DNA of 64,000 nucleotides from assembly GCF_000015765.1 (NCBI RefSeq), contig NC_008942.1, positions 573,921-637,920 on the forward strand, written 5' to 3'. Shown here piece by piece: positions 47,814 through 56,513 of this stretch (positions are counted from its first letter, which is position 1; each line of letters starts with the position of its first letter). The DNA is from Methanocorpusculum labreanum Z. GTDB taxonomy: Archaea > Halobacteriota > Methanomicrobia > Methanomicrobiales > Methanocorpusculaceae. The notes beneath the pieces are model-generated. The model was not told the DNA's origin. It made no database searches and worked only from the letters and a program-made list of their open reading frames with translations. The position numbers and the translations under genes are program-made.

Positions 47814-47885
47814 TGGATCCGAGGAGATTCGAACTCCTGACCTTCGCCGTGTGAAGGCGACGTCATACCACTAGACCACGAATCC
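47814..47885 (-). tRNA. tRNA-Val (CAC)
   Basis: A 72-nt cloverleaf: acceptor GGATTCG with CGGATCC (one G-U pair), anticodon stem TCGCC/GGCGA holding loop TTCACAC (anticodon CAC), and T-arm GAGTTCGAATCTC. Discriminator A. It lies 19 bp from tRNA-Gly on the same strand, so the two are likely one transcript. Confidence 0.94.
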
Positions 47886-47904
47886 ATACAAAAAGGATGA
47901 AAAG

Positions 47905-47975
47905 TGCACCGACCGGGAATCGAACCCGGGCTATTGGCTTGGAAGGCCAAAGTCATACCTCTAGACCATCAGTGC
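47905..47975 (-). tRNA. tRNA-Gly (TCC)
   Basis: A 71-nt cloverleaf: acceptor GCACTGA with TCGGTGC, anticodon stem TTGGC/GCCAA holding loop CTTCCAA (anticodon TCC), and T-arm GGGTTCGATTCCC. It is the first of the Gly-Val tRNA pair, downstream of a TATA box on the minus strand. Confidence 0.95.
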
Positions 47976-48006
47976 AGTCTTTGCGTCACTTATGTTTCTC
48001 TTTGAT

Positions 48007-48015
48007 CTAATTAAA
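48007..48015 (-). promoter_or_regulatory. TATA box of the tRNA-Gly/tRNA-Val transcript
   Basis: Minus-strand TTTAATTAG. Its centre is about 25 bp before an expected start near 47986, eleven bases ahead of tRNA-Gly. Confidence 0.5.
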
Positions 48016-48038
48016 CCTGTCGAAAAAATATTGGATGA

Positions 48039-48953
48039 TCAGTATCCTCTGATCTCTGCACGGACTTTTTCCAGATTGGCAATCCTCTTCTCAAGTGACG
48101 GGTGGGTGGAAAATAACTCCATAACCGACTCGCCGGAGATCGCCGGGATGATGAAGAACGAGTTCGTCCCGGAAACCGCCCGTTTTGCATCGGGAGACGC
48201 TGCATTCACGCCGCTGCTGATTTTTCTCAGAGCGCGGATAAGCGCATCCGGATCACGGGTGAGATAGGCACTCCCGCGGTCTGCCGAGAACTCCCGGTAC
48301 CGGGAAATCGCCATGGTCACGATCGTTCCAACGATGTACACGACAAAGGTCAGGAGCATCGCCAGAATGAATATGATGATCCCGCCGCCGTTTTCACTGT
48401 CCCTGCTCCCTCCAAAGAGGGCCATGAGGAACGCATTGTTCAAAATGATCGAAGCGATCATCACCGCGAAACTGCCGACCGTCATCGTAAGCATGTCCCG
48501 GTTCTTTACATGAGCCATTTCATGTGCCAGAACGGCCTCCAGTTCGTCATCGGTCAGAAGATACCGGATCTTCGGGGTTACGGCCACAACAGCCTTTCTC
48601 GGGCTTCTGCCGGTCGCAAAGGCGTTGGGAATATTTGCCATTGCTTTGTGCTGGATAATCCCTACTTTGGGCATCGGAAGGCCCGCTTCATCGGCCAGCC
48701 GCCGGACCATTGCATACAACTGCGGCTCCTCGTCCTCATCGACCAGCATCACCTGCATACTCCTCTGCACAAGCTTATCGGAGAAGAAGTACTGTACAAA
48801 CGCCATGATAAATACCAGACCGACCAGGAAGTACATCATCGTTCCTTTCAGGAACACCATGATCACTGTCAGTATTACCATATACAACAGGAGCATGATC
48901 AGCCAGGCTATAACCTGACGACCAACCAGCCCCCAGTCACGTTTCCAAATCAT
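48039..48953 (-). CDS. htpX: HtpX-like membrane zinc protease
   Basis: A 304-residue M48 peptidase. Two N-terminal helices (about 12-55), the zinc motif LEAVLAHEMAHVKNRDML (HEMAH near residues 140-144), a following hydrophobic pair of helices (about 155-215) and the downstream ligand region FSADRGSAYLTRDPDALIRAL (E in a SADR context) are visible. It would remove damaged or misfolded membrane proteins. It is divergent from the Bles03-like gene. Confidence 0.92.
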   Translation of the reverse strand: MIWKRDWGLVGRQVIAWLIMLLLYMVILTVIMVFLKGTMMYFLVGLVFIMAFVQYFFSDKLVQRSMQVMLVDEDEEPQLYAMVRRLADEAGLPMPKVGIIQHKAMANIPNAFATGRSPRKAVVAVTPKIRYLLTDDELEAVLAHEMAHVKNRDMLTMTVGSFAVMIASIILNNAFLMALFGGSRDSENGGGIIIFILAMLLTFVVYIVGTIVTMAISRYREFSADRGSAYLTRDPDALIRALRKISSGVNAASPDAKRAVSGTNSFFIIPAISGESVMELFSTHPSLEKRIANLEKVRAEIRGY

Positions 48954-49047
48954 TGTACTTAGTATGGATAATGCCGGAATAATAGGTTTCCTGACCCCGC
49001 ATATTCAATCCGAAATATAAACTACATGAAGGATACAATAATGAATA

Positions 49048-49722
49048 ATGACTGCAGATGATTTCGAAATAATCGAAGAGGAGTTCCCCGCTGACGAACT
49101 TGCCGATCTGGCATTTGGAATGTTCACCATCTTCATCGAAAAACATCAGGAATCACAAGGATCGTTTCTTTTCCGCGAGGTGGAGTCCGGCGGGGATATA
49201 GACGGACTCTGTCAAAAACTTATGCAGGACTTCACCACCGAATATGCTCCACTCGCCGACTCTCTCAAGCGTTTTGGGACCGCGCAGGAGATCGCAGATC
49301 TCTATCGTTTCGGTGAAGGCATCGTCCCGTCAAAAACGGTAAAGTCATACTGGATTCAGCAGGATAAGCCGGGAACTTCATCCCAGGCAGCCGGCGCAGA
49401 AGAGGCCGGAAAATGGCTGATCTTTGTCGGGCCGGAAGAAGTCGATGCGGCCTGGCAGAAGGTGCGGGACGCGACGATCGAAGGGCGGCTCGGTATCGGA
49501 GCAAAAGTGAGTACCGCAAAAGAAAATGAGGACTCGCACGATGACCGGAAAGTGATCTATGTTTTTACCGCAGACTGGGCGGATGAGCCGGATGTTATGC
49601 GGGTTCGTGCCGAACTCAAGGAACTCGGGTTTGTCGACAGGATCGGATACAAGCGAAATCTGGATACGTATGCCGGGGAATACCGGGAAAAAGGCAAGCG
49701 GGTCGCGTATTACTCGGTCTGA
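49048..49722 (+). CDS. Bles03-like (DUF1917) protein
   Basis: 224 residues. The C-terminal part (about 118-222: GKWLIFVGPEEVDAAWQKVRDATIEGRLGIGAKVST and VYVFTADWADEPDVMRVRAELKELGF) matches my recollection of the DUF1917/Bles03 family, which has an eIF4E-like fold and no settled function. An acidic, low-complexity N-terminus precedes it. The gene ends convergently, overlapping the membrane-protein gene by 13 bp. A TATA-like ATATAAAC lies near 49014-49021. Confidence 0.65.
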   Translation: MTADDFEIIEEEFPADELADLAFGMFTIFIEKHQESQGSFLFREVESGGDIDGLCQKLMQDFTTEYAPLADSLKRFGTAQEIADLYRFGEGIVPSKTVKSYWIQQDKPGTSSQAAGAEEAGKWLIFVGPEEVDAAWQKVRDATIEGRLGIGAKVSTAKENEDSHDDRKVIYVFTADWADEPDVMRVRAELKELGFVDRIGYKRNLDTYAGEYREKGKRVAYYSV

Positions 49723-50258
49723 AGACTTCTTTTTTTCATTACAAAGCCGAAAATCGAGATAACGATGGCAAGGAAACTCGTAATGCTGGCAACAATATAA
49801 CTCCAGGGAAATCCGCCTTCGCCGAGCGCATTTTTGACGATCATGTCGATGCAGATGCACAGAAGGCCGCTGAGAAAAATAACTGCCGGCACGGTGAACC
49901 ATATGCTCCGCGGTTTGATCAGCAGACCGTAAATTATCCACATGAAGACGATTCCCGTGGCCGAAACCGGAACGCCGATCGGAAGGAACCAGCTGACTCC
50001 GCCGTCGAGCTGGTCGATCACCAGAAGAAACGGCATTACAAGGGCCGTAATGATCGCAAACGAGATTTTTATCCCGCGCTTTTTGTAATACAAAATCGGC
50101 ATTAAAACGAGCCATCCGAATATCAGCGAACAGACCGGATACACCAGCCATCCGATGGTATTGGTGAAGGCCATATTGCAGAGAATACAGATAAAAACAG
50201 CGACAAAAACACAGATAGAGATGATCCACATCGTCAAATCGGAAAATGATGGTTTCAT
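49710..50258 (-). CDS. uncharacterised six-helix membrane protein
   Basis: 182 residues, strongly hydrophobic, with about six membrane helices (near 10-30, 34-52, 62-82, 88-108, 117-137 and 150-172). The C-terminus is short and basic (KKRSLQTE). There is no motif I recognise. It is a stand-alone gene that overlaps the convergent Bles03-like gene. Function unknown. Confidence 0.6.
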   Translation of the reverse strand: MKPSFSDLTMWIISICVFVAVFICILCNMAFTNTIGWLVYPVCSLIFGWLVLMPILYYKKRGIKISFAIITALVMPFLLVIDQLDGGVSWFLPIGVPVSATGIVFMWIIYGLLIKPRSIWFTVPAVIFLSGLLCICIDMIVKNALGEGGFPWSYIVASITSFLAIVISIFGFVMKKRSLQTE

Positions 50259-50344
50259 GTCGGTGTGCTCTTTATTTCAGGAACGATACTTTCATGCAAA
50301 AAATGGGACGGTGCAAAAATACCGCACCAGATGTATGTGAAAGA

Positions 50345-50488
50345 TTATGCTTTACGTTCTTTATTCTTCGGGCGAAGGGACGTCGAGCCGCATTTACGGC
50401 AGGTCGTTGCGCGAACAGCGTTACGTGCGTTGCATTTCATGCAAACTTTAACATTAAGAAGTCTTGCTTCTGCTTCTGGGAATCTCAT
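50345..50488 (-). CDS. large-subunit ribosomal protein eL40
   Basis: A 47-residue zinc ribbon with CMKC (residues 16-19) and CRKC (30-33) and a basic tail, identical in layout to archaeal L40e: short N-terminus [11 protein letters not shown] and end PKNKERKA. It is too short for most gene scans. It lies 50 bp downstream of the XTP pyrophosphatase gene, at the end of the information-processing cluster. Confidence 0.93.
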   Translation of the reverse strand: MRFPEAEARLLNVKVCMKCNARNAVRATTCRKCGSTSLRPKNKERKA

Positions 50489-50538
50489 CTATGAATAACC
50501 CCGTATATTGAGTTCTAATATGTATGCTCTTGTTGATA

Positions 50539-51096
50539 TTAACGATTACGTTCAGACCGTGCCGAAATATACCATTCGCGGAAGGCTAACAGGGCACGGG
50601 CGCGGTGGGAAACGGTATTTTTCTCATGCATGTTCATCTCGGCAAGGGTCCGCCCCTGAACGGAAAAGATGGGGTCATACCCGAATCCGTCCGTTCCTCT
50701 TGGAATATCGGTGATCTCGCCGTCGACTCTGCCTTCGAATATTTCGATGCCTGCATCATCGATGTAGGCAATCGAGGTGGCGAAGTATGCACGGCGGTCG
50801 GAAAGCCCTTCCATCAGGCGCAGAACCCCGGCGTTTCCAAGCGTATCCTGAACATAGGCGGCGTACGGCCCGGGAAATCCGGTCAGTGCTTCGATGAAAA
50901 GTCCTGTGTCGTCAACGATCAGGGGGATTTTAAGGGCTGCGTAGGCCTGCTTCGCTTTTTCCTTGGCAATTTCGGCAATGCTGTCCGACTGAGGCTCGAT
51001 GCAGTCGAAGGCGATGTGGGACACTTCCGCGATCCCGTCAAAGAATGCGGCGACCTCCGCGGCTTTGTTTTTATTTCCGGTAACAACGGTGATCAT
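50539..51096 (-). CDS. rdgB: XTP/dITP pyrophosphatase (HAM1/RdgB)
   Basis: House-cleaning enzyme that hydrolyses deaminated purine nucleotides before they enter DNA or RNA. A 185-residue HAM1 protein: VVTGNKNKAAEVAAFF at the N-terminus, VDDTGLFIEALTGFPGPYAAYV near 61, GTDGFGYDPIF near 135 and the SHRARAL C-terminal motif. Its start overlaps the Kae1-Bud32 stop by 4 nt, so both are in one transcript. Confidence 0.93.
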   Translation of the reverse strand: MITVVTGNKNKAAEVAAFFDGIAEVSHIAFDCIEPQSDSIAEIAKEKAKQAYAALKIPLIVDDTGLFIEALTGFPGPYAAYVQDTLGNAGVLRLMEGLSDRRAYFATSIAYIDDAGIEIFEGRVDGEITDIPRGTDGFGYDPIFSVQGRTLAEMNMHEKNTVSHRARALLAFREWYISARSERNR

Positions 51097-52670
51097 AAGT
51101 ATCTCCCGCGCAGTTCGATCTCGTGTTCGCGCCGGATCACGTTTTCGGCTTCGGAAAACGCCGCGCAGTATCCATTGATGAATGCGGATTTGAGCGTCTC
51201 CGGATTTTCGGTCGTGCTTTCCAGCGTCTGGAAGAGAACGTGCAGATCGACGCCGCGCGGTTCGATCTCTTCCGTCATCTGCGAGAGACCAAAGTCGATC
51301 AGATACACGCGGTCGTTATGCCAGATCATGTTCGAGGTCGTGAGGTCTCCGTGCGTTATCCCCGCCTTGTGGAGTTTACCAACCGTGAGCCCCGCACCTT
51401 TGGCGTACTCTTCGTTCATGACGTACTTGAGAACATCACCATCGAGTTTTTCCATCACGATCTCGTGATCGGTCACATCGCGGATCACCGGAACCGGCAC
51501 GCCGCCGCGTCTCGCTGCTGAAATCGCACGGGCTTCGGCCCGGGTTCGTTCGGCAATGAGATGCCGGTCGAGTTCGGGTACCCGGTATCCTTTGGCAAGA
51601 CGGGTTTTCACCACGTCCTTGTCCGTGAGATTGACCGAAGCCTCCGCACCGCGCTCGGCAGTTTCCGATTGGCCGGGAGCGAAGAGCTGGCCGGCATCGT
51701 GCCGCCAGGTCACCTCGACCTGATCGGATCTGAATCCGGGATTCACCACGGATTCAGCAATCGGGATCGTGGATCCGGCTTCGAGCATGATCTTTCCGGT
51801 GTAGGCGATCATCGCGCCGTTGTCACCCATATAGACTCTTGGGGGAGCCATGAACTTCGCTCCGCGTTCCTCGCACATTTTTGCGAGCATCTCCTGGAGG
51901 CGTGCGTTTGCCCCGACGCCGCCGACTAAAATGACCTCATCCTTTCCTGTGTGGGCAAGGGCCCGTTCGGTCACTTCCACACACATGGCAAAGGCCGTTT
52001 CCTGGAAACTGAAGCAGACATCTTCCATGGATTCGCCCCGCTGGGTCGCTTCCTTTGCGGCACTCATCAAGCCGGAGAATGCAAGGTCCATGCCTTTCAC
52101 CGTGTAGGGAAGGTGAATATAAGATCCGTCCTTCGCCATCTTTTCGATGATGGGGCCGCCTGGGTGGGGGAGGTTATGACTCCGCGCGAATTTGTCGAGT
52201 GCGTTGCCGAGTCCGATATCCAGCGTCTCGCCGAAGATCCGGTACTTTCCGTTCAGAAAGCCAAGGACCTGGGTGTTTGCACCCGATGCGTAGAGCACGA
52301 TAGGGTCGGCGAATTTTGTGTACCATCTGCCGATCTCGACATGGGCCACACAGTGATTCACGCCGATAAGCGGGACGCCAAGCTTCAGCGCAAGAGTGCG
52401 GGCTGTCGTAGCCGCGATTCGAAGCGAGGGGCCAAGACCCGGGCCAATGGAAAAAGCAACGGCGTCGATTTTCTCTCCCGCTTCATCCAGAGCTTTTCTG
52501 ATAACATCCGACGCAACAGACGCATGATGCTGGGCAGCTTCACGCGGGTGAATACCGCCGGTTGGCGGAACATACGGTGCAGAGTGAAGACAAACTAAAT
52601 CTTCTGCAAAAACAGCGGCACTGAAGTTCCATGCAGTTCCTTCAATGCCGAGGACCCTTTTTTCGGGCAT
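51093..52670 (-). CDS. Kae1-Bud32 fusion, tRNA t6A synthesis
   Basis: 525 residues: an N-terminal ASKHA domain (Kae1, about 1-325) fused to an atypical protein kinase (Bud32, about 335-525), both parts of the KEOPS complex that puts threonylcarbamoyl on A37 of ANN-reading tRNAs. Kae1 has VNHCVAHVE (metal His-x3-His) near 107, ASGANTQVL, GGPIIEKMAKDG and GGVGANARLQ. Bud32 shows IVMEKLDGD, the catalytic HGDLTTSNM near 451 and DFGLSQ. Fused forms are known in methanogens. It lies with ribosomal and RNA-polymerase genes, in keeping with its role in translation. Confidence 0.95.
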   Translation of the reverse strand: MPEKRVLGIEGTAWNFSAAVFAEDLVCLHSAPYVPPTGGIHPREAAQHHASVASDVIRKALDEAGEKIDAVAFSIGPGLGPSLRIAATTARTLALKLGVPLIGVNHCVAHVEIGRWYTKFADPIVLYASGANTQVLGFLNGKYRIFGETLDIGLGNALDKFARSHNLPHPGGPIIEKMAKDGSYIHLPYTVKGMDLAFSGLMSAAKEATQRGESMEDVCFSFQETAFAMCVEVTERALAHTGKDEVILVGGVGANARLQEMLAKMCEERGAKFMAPPRVYMGDNGAMIAYTGKIMLEAGSTIPIAESVVNPGFRSDQVEVTWRHDAGQLFAPGQSETAERGAEASVNLTDKDVVKTRLAKGYRVPELDRHLIAERTRAEARAISAARRGGVPVPVIRDVTDHEIVMEKLDGDVLKYVMNEEYAKGAGLTVGKLHKAGITHGDLTTSNMIWHNDRVYLIDFGLSQMTEEIEPRGVDLHVLFQTLESTTENPETLKSAFINGYCAAFSEAENVIRREHEIELRGRYL

Positions 52671-52682
52671 AGATAAAATATT

Positions 52683-52865
52683 TTATTGCTTAAACTCGGT
52701 GTATCCGCACTTTCCGCAGGAAAACCGGTCTTTGTGTTCGCCCATGAAGACACCGGCTCCGCAGCGCGGGCATGCACGGTGAGAGGTGGTTGCTTTTCCC
52801 TGGGCATCAACAGTGTAAAGTTCGCTGCGTTTTGGTGTCGCTTTGACGACCTTCTTCGCTGCCAT
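52683..52865 (-). CDS. ribosomal protein eS27-type (S27ae) zinc ribbon
   Basis: 60 residues: basic N-terminus ([17 protein letters not shown]), then CPRC near 33 and CGKC near 50, the zinc ribbon of the S27ae family. It is 2 bp from eS24 and 12 bp from Kae1-Bud32, matching the conserved order in euryarchaeal genomes. Confidence 0.93.
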   Translation of the reverse strand: MAAKKVVKATPKRSELYTVDAQGKATTSHRACPRCGAGVFMGEHKDRFSCGKCGYTEFKQ

Positions 52866-52867
52866 TT

Positions 52868-53161
52868 TTACTCCTCCTTTTCTGCCTTGGGCTGTCCGCG
52901 GGCAATCAGGAACTCGCGTTCAGTTGCTTTGAGTGCTTCGGGGGTGTCGTAGATACGGGCTACGCCGGTTACGGCTCTGGTTCCGAAACGTCCTTTCAGC
53001 GGGGAGAGAATCAGGTTTTCAACAGGGGTATTCTGCATCGCTGCAATCTTTGCACCAATGTCTGAACGTGCCGGGGTAGCACCATCATAACTTGCGGTGA
53101 AGGCAAGTTCGTTACGGCTTAAAAGCTCGTTCCTGGTATTAGAGGTAATCTTAATCTCCAT
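52868..53161 (-). CDS. small-subunit ribosomal protein eS24
   Basis: 97 residues from ATG 53161 (MEIKITSN). [32 protein letters not shown] and [26 protein letters not shown] match archaeal S24e, which contacts 16S rRNA. The upstream frame to 53209 adds 16 unrelated residues and is rejected. It is translated just before eS27. Confidence 0.93.
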   Translation of the reverse strand: MEIKITSNTRNELLSRNELAFTASYDGATPARSDIGAKIAAMQNTPVENLILSPLKGRFGTRAVTGVARIYDTPEALKATEREFLIARGQPKAEKEE

Positions 53162-53205
53162 CGATATCCCACAATTATTGGAATGCAGTATATTTAATAC
53201 TGGCG

Positions 53206-53691
53206 TCATAGACTTACAAAATAGGTCAGAAGCTTTTTTGCATTCGCGCGAAGCTGCTTGTTCACTTCGCAGATTACAAGCCCTTCTTCCGGCTGACCGT
53301 ATAAAATAACAGCGCCGTCGGGCAGGATTTCTGTTAGGGGCAGGACCGCAAGATCCTCTTCTCCATTGACCATGACTACGCAGGGGATCTCATCCATTGC
53401 CAGACGGAGCGCGGCAATCAGCTCATCGGTGATCGTTCCTGCAGGATTTGTCACGTGCAGGATATGGCCCTGAATCTCCGGCATTTTCAGATACGGAGAA
53501 CGCTTGGTAAATCCGTCGATAACGCCGATCGACGGGATCAGGCCGGCCGACAAGGCATTATGGGTCACAACATCCCCGACAGTACAGAATATCTTTCCCT
53601 CTATGTAGGGCAGAACCATGGAAAAATCTGAAAAAACGGTACCGAACGGCTCTCTGAAGAGCCACCGGTTTTCTGGCGGGAGTGTTAGCAT
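53206..53691 (-). CDS. GTP-dependent dephospho-CoA kinase (DUF359 family)
   Basis: 161 residues. FGTVFSDFSMVLPYIEGKIFCTVGDVVTHN near 17, DGFTKRSPY near 60, and HVTNPAGTITDELIAALRLAM near 78 are typical of PF04019. Members phosphorylate dephospho-CoA with GTP, completing archaeal CoA synthesis. It lies between Spt4 and eS24, a place I recall as conserved in euryarchaea. It directly abuts the Spt4 gene. Confidence 0.88.
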   Translation of the reverse strand: MLTLPPENRWLFREPFGTVFSDFSMVLPYIEGKIFCTVGDVVTHNALSAGLIPSIGVIDGFTKRSPYLKMPEIQGHILHVTNPAGTITDELIAALRLAMDEIPCVVMVNGEEDLAVLPLTEILPDGAVILYGQPEEGLVICEVNKQLRANAKKLLTYFVSL

Positions 53692-53910
53692 TTATCTTAC
53701 CTTGAGTGCGTATCTGCCGTTATATTCAATGTTCATCTTTTCCGCAACATCGGAGTGGCGCGAGTCGATGATGACCAGATACCCGAACCATTCAGGCGTC
53801 AGGGCGTTTCCCTGACATTCGGGGCAGACGGTTTTATCCGCCTCAAGAATTTTGTGACAGTTTCGGCAAGCCTGCAGGACTTTCTTTTGCGTGGAACGTT
53901 TTGCTGCCAT
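53692..53910 (-). CDS. RNA polymerase subunit E'' / Spt4
   Basis: 72 residues. The zinc ribbon CRNCHKILEADKTVCPEC (CxxC at 16-19 and 31-34) and the core LTPEWFGYLVIIDSRHSDVAEKMNI match Spt4, the partner of NusG/Spt5 that keeps RNA polymerase moving. It begins at the end of rpoE' (overlap of one base), so the two subunits are co-translated. Confidence 0.94.
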   Translation of the reverse strand: MAAKRSTQKKVLQACRNCHKILEADKTVCPECQGNALTPEWFGYLVIIDSRHSDVAEKMNIEYNGRYALKVR

Positions 53911-54482
53911 TACTTGAGCTCCTTCTCGGCTTTCTCTTTGTTCATGTCCTCTTCGATCCAGGCCAGGGTTCCAAGACCTGGCTGGCGCATGGTGAGACCG
54001 ATCTTCGATTCGCGGGGATCGCGTTCGTTTAAGGAAAGAGCAACGACACGTGCACGCAGAGTGTCGCCGACACCGATCGTTCTGCCGCTGTCTTTGCAGA
54101 CCAGACGCGAGTTCTTCTCGTCATAATCGATGTACTCGTCGGAGATCTGACTCATGTGCAGCATGGCATCGATCGGCCCAAGAGACACGAATGCGCCAAA
54201 GCTTGTCGTCTCGACAACAACACCCTCGATAATCTCCTGAAGGGATAAGCGGAGGACGACAGCTTCGAAATCGACATCATAGTATGCCCCTCCGTCACTG
54301 TAGATGATCTCTCCATCACCGACGCGGTTTACGCCGGTCACTGCGATGAAAATACCCATCTCTTTGTCGACACTTCCTTCAAACTGTTCCTGCAGGACGT
54401 CTAGGATAACCGTGTTAAGATCTTCACCCATGCGTTCCGGGGGGACTCTGACTTTGTCGTTGAGTTTCAGTTTATAATACAT
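53910..54482 (-). CDS. rpoE1: RNA polymerase subunit E' (Rpo7)
   Basis: 190 residues. The N-terminal RNP-like part (YYKLKLNDKVRVPPERMGEDL...) is followed by an S1-type OB domain (VVVETTSFGAFVSLGPIDAMLHMSQISDEY near 89-118), the layout of Rpo7/RpoE'. It forms the stalk with RpoF and binds nascent RNA. Downstream are Spt4 and the CoA kinase, upstream the PIN protein, in the conserved order. Confidence 0.95.
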   Translation of the reverse strand: MYYKLKLNDKVRVPPERMGEDLNTVILDVLQEQFEGSVDKEMGIFIAVTGVNRVGDGEIIYSDGGAYYDVDFEAVVLRLSLQEIIEGVVVETTSFGAFVSLGPIDAMLHMSQISDEYIDYDEKNSRLVCKDSGRTIGVGDTLRARVVALSLNERDPRESKIGLTMRQPGLGTLAWIEEDMNKEKAEKELK

Positions 54483-54506
54483 ATTTTGTCTCCTCGCCTG
54501 TTTTGC

Positions 54507-54920
54507 TTATTTTCCGATTAATTCTAGTTTGCAGCGCGATCTGAGAACAACAACTGGAATACGGCGTTGTCTCAGACGATTTCTTAATTCTCTATCATTG
54601 GTAACTACTACACCATTAAACATCTCTGCAGTACGGATAACTTTGTCGTCCACAGAGATATCTTCTGCCATTTCCGAAAGGACGGTGCAGCGTGCCGCGA
54701 CGGTCAAACCAAACCGCGCAGCTGCCGCATCTTTTCCGCGTCCCGTCGAAAGACCGCGCAGTTCGTACACCACCTCGGCAGGTACGAGCGCGTCATAGGC
54801 GCCCAAAAGGTCACGCAGACCTTCGAAAAGATCCACATTGAACTGGGCCGGCATCATCAAAGCGTTTGTGTCTAAGATGACCGTTACTCGGTCAGCAGAC
54901 CCATGCCGATCAAACGCCAT
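54507..54920 (-). CDS. PIN-domain protein (Fcf1-like)
   Basis: 137 residues. PIN nuclease residues are visible: VILDTNALM near residue 14, E in [12 protein letters not shown] near 59, [10 protein letters not shown] near 94 and [12 protein letters not shown] near 105. This Fcf1/Utp24-type protein next to aIF2-gamma is widespread in archaea and may cut rRNA precursors. It starts 37 bp inside the aIF2-gamma gene, in a different frame. Start 54920 is the only suitable ATG. Confidence 0.85.
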   Translation of the reverse strand: MAFDRHGSADRVTVILDTNALMMPAQFNVDLFEGLRDLLGAYDALVPAEVVYELRGLSTGRGKDAAAARFGLTVAARCTVLSEMAEDISVDDKVIRTAEMFNGVVVTNDRELRNRLRQRRIPVVVLRSRCKLELIGK

Positions 54921-56128
54921 CTGCCTCCAACCTGACGGCTGATTGCGATCCGAGACCCGACTTCGGCGCAGACCGGACGTTTCAGCATCACTTCAGCCTG
55001 GTTCTTTTTCACTGCAAGAACGATACCTACGGTAACGGCGGTCCCAACGGAAAGCATCAGCGGTTCTTTGAGTCGAAGGGGGTCGATGTTCAACTCGGCA
55101 GATGAACCGACGACCCTTTCCATAAGGGTGACATCGAACTTGAGTTTGTCCCAAACCGGCGGCAGAGATCCTGCCATACCGGCGACCTGTCCGACAAGCG
55201 TATCGCTTTTGGTGATCGCCGGATCAAGTTTCGTGCCGATTGCTGACAGTCCGCCCGGTGTTGCTGTCGGAACTTTGTGGGATGCCTTGTTCATCGAGGT
55301 GATCTTGGTTGTGATCGGTTCCCACTTGGCTTTGTTCTCCGACATATATTGTCTGCCGGGCCGGATCTCTATTTCATCCCCTTCGTGGAACTCGCCGCGA
55401 ATGAGTGAGCCGCCGATAACCCCGCCTTTGATGTCACGCCAGGAACTTCCCGGCCGGTTCACATCGAAAGAACGGGCGATCAGCATGATCGGCATGACAT
55501 CTGTTTCACGCTCAACATCCGGAATCGTTGTATTCAGCGCATCCAGAAGCATCCCGAAGTTAATTCTCTTCTGTGCAGAGACCGGAATGATTGGCGCGTT
55601 TTCCGCGACCGTGCCTTTTACGAATGCTTTGATCTGCTTATAATTTTCCAGTGCTTTCTTCTGCGGAACAACATCGATTTTATTCTGAACTATGACGATG
55701 TTTTTTATGCCGGTCAGTTCCAGAGCCATAAGATGCTCTTTGGTCTGGGGTTGCGGACACGGCTCGTTTGCTGCAATTACGAGCATCGCGCCGTCCATGA
55801 TGGCGGAGCCTGAAAGCATCGTGGCCATGAGGGTTTCATGCCCCGGGGCATCCACAAATGAGACTGATCTTACTGCTTCAAGTTTTTCACCGCAGGTAGG
55901 GCACGTCTCTGTATTTGTCCAGAGTTCCTCCCCCCCGCATTTTGGACATTTATAAAATGTTGCATCGGCATACCCAAGCCGGATCGAGATCCCGCGCTTC
56001 AGTTCTTCACTGTGGCGATCTGTCCACGAGCCGGTAAGCTGGCTGACTAATGTCGTCTTGCCGTGGTCAACGTGACCAACTACGCCGATATTTACATTTG
56101 GTATTGTAGGATCATGCAAAGAAACCAA
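54884..56128 (-). CDS. eif2g: translation initiation factor aIF2, gamma subunit
   Basis: GTPase core of aIF2, which delivers initiator tRNA to the small ribosomal subunit. 414 residues: G1 [10 protein letters not shown] near 17, the zinc knuckle [19 protein letters not shown] near 60-79, G3 DAPGHET near 91 and G4 NKID near 152, then domains II and III. It is the first information-processing gene in the leftward cluster, 59 bp after the DUF2098 gene. Confidence 0.97.
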   Translation of the reverse strand: MVSLHDPTIPNVNIGVVGHVDHGKTTLVSQLTGSWTDRHSEELKRGISIRLGYADATFYKCPKCGGEELWTNTETCPTCGEKLEAVRSVSFVDAPGHETLMATMLSGSAIMDGAMLVIAANEPCPQPQTKEHLMALELTGIKNIVIVQNKIDVVPQKKALENYKQIKAFVKGTVAENAPIIPVSAQKRINFGMLLDALNTTIPDVERETDVMPIMLIARSFDVNRPGSSWRDIKGGVIGGSLIRGEFHEGDEIEIRPGRQYMSENKAKWEPITTKITSMNKASHKVPTATPGGLSAIGTKLDPAITKSDTLVGQVAGMAGSLPPVWDKLKFDVTLMERVVGSSAELNIDPLRLKEPLMLSVGTAVTVGIVLAVKKNQAEVMLKRPVCAEVGSRIAISRQVGGRWRLIGMGLLTE

Positions 56129-56187
56129 AACCTCCTCTAACCCTATATAGTTGACTTCAACACAGATATATGTGTTTGATAATGGTA

Positions 56188-56463
56188 TTATCCGCCGCCT
56201 TCACAACTTTGGTCGGTATTTCTCCAGGCATTTTCCTGCATATCACGTATTTTTTCCTGCTCCTCTTTGAAATCGCGCGTTGAGTCGCGGGTTTTTTCCT
56301 CACGTCTTTTCTCTTCTTTGATTGCGGTGAGTTGATCTATGCGGTAGTACATACCTGTGCTGTCAAGTTCGGCGAAGGTCTCCCCCATCTCCTCAGAAAA
56401 CGTCACGATTTTTCCAACCGTACCGGTTCGTCCGTAACGTACGGTCTCTCCAACTTTGAACAT
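56188..56463 (-). CDS. DUF2098-family small protein
   Basis: 91 residues: a beta-barrel-like first half ([44 protein letters not shown]) and a charged helical tail rich in E and K. The first half matches the DUF2098 methanogen family as I recall. No function is known. It lies between AglB and aIF2-gamma on the same strand. Confidence 0.7.
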   Translation of the reverse strand: MFKVGETVRYGRTGTVGKIVTFSEEMGETFAELDSTGMYYRIDQLTAIKEEKRREEKTRDSTRDFKEEQEKIRDMQENAWRNTDQSCEGGG

Positions 56464-56513
56464 ACTTATGAGTAGTATGGAAAGTAGTTTGTGATAAAAG
56501 TGTGGGAAAAAAG

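Noticed and set aside
48007-48040. Short AT-rich element downstream of htpX as a terminator
   Set aside because: It fits better as the promoter of the tRNA-Gly/tRNA-Val transcript on the same strand.
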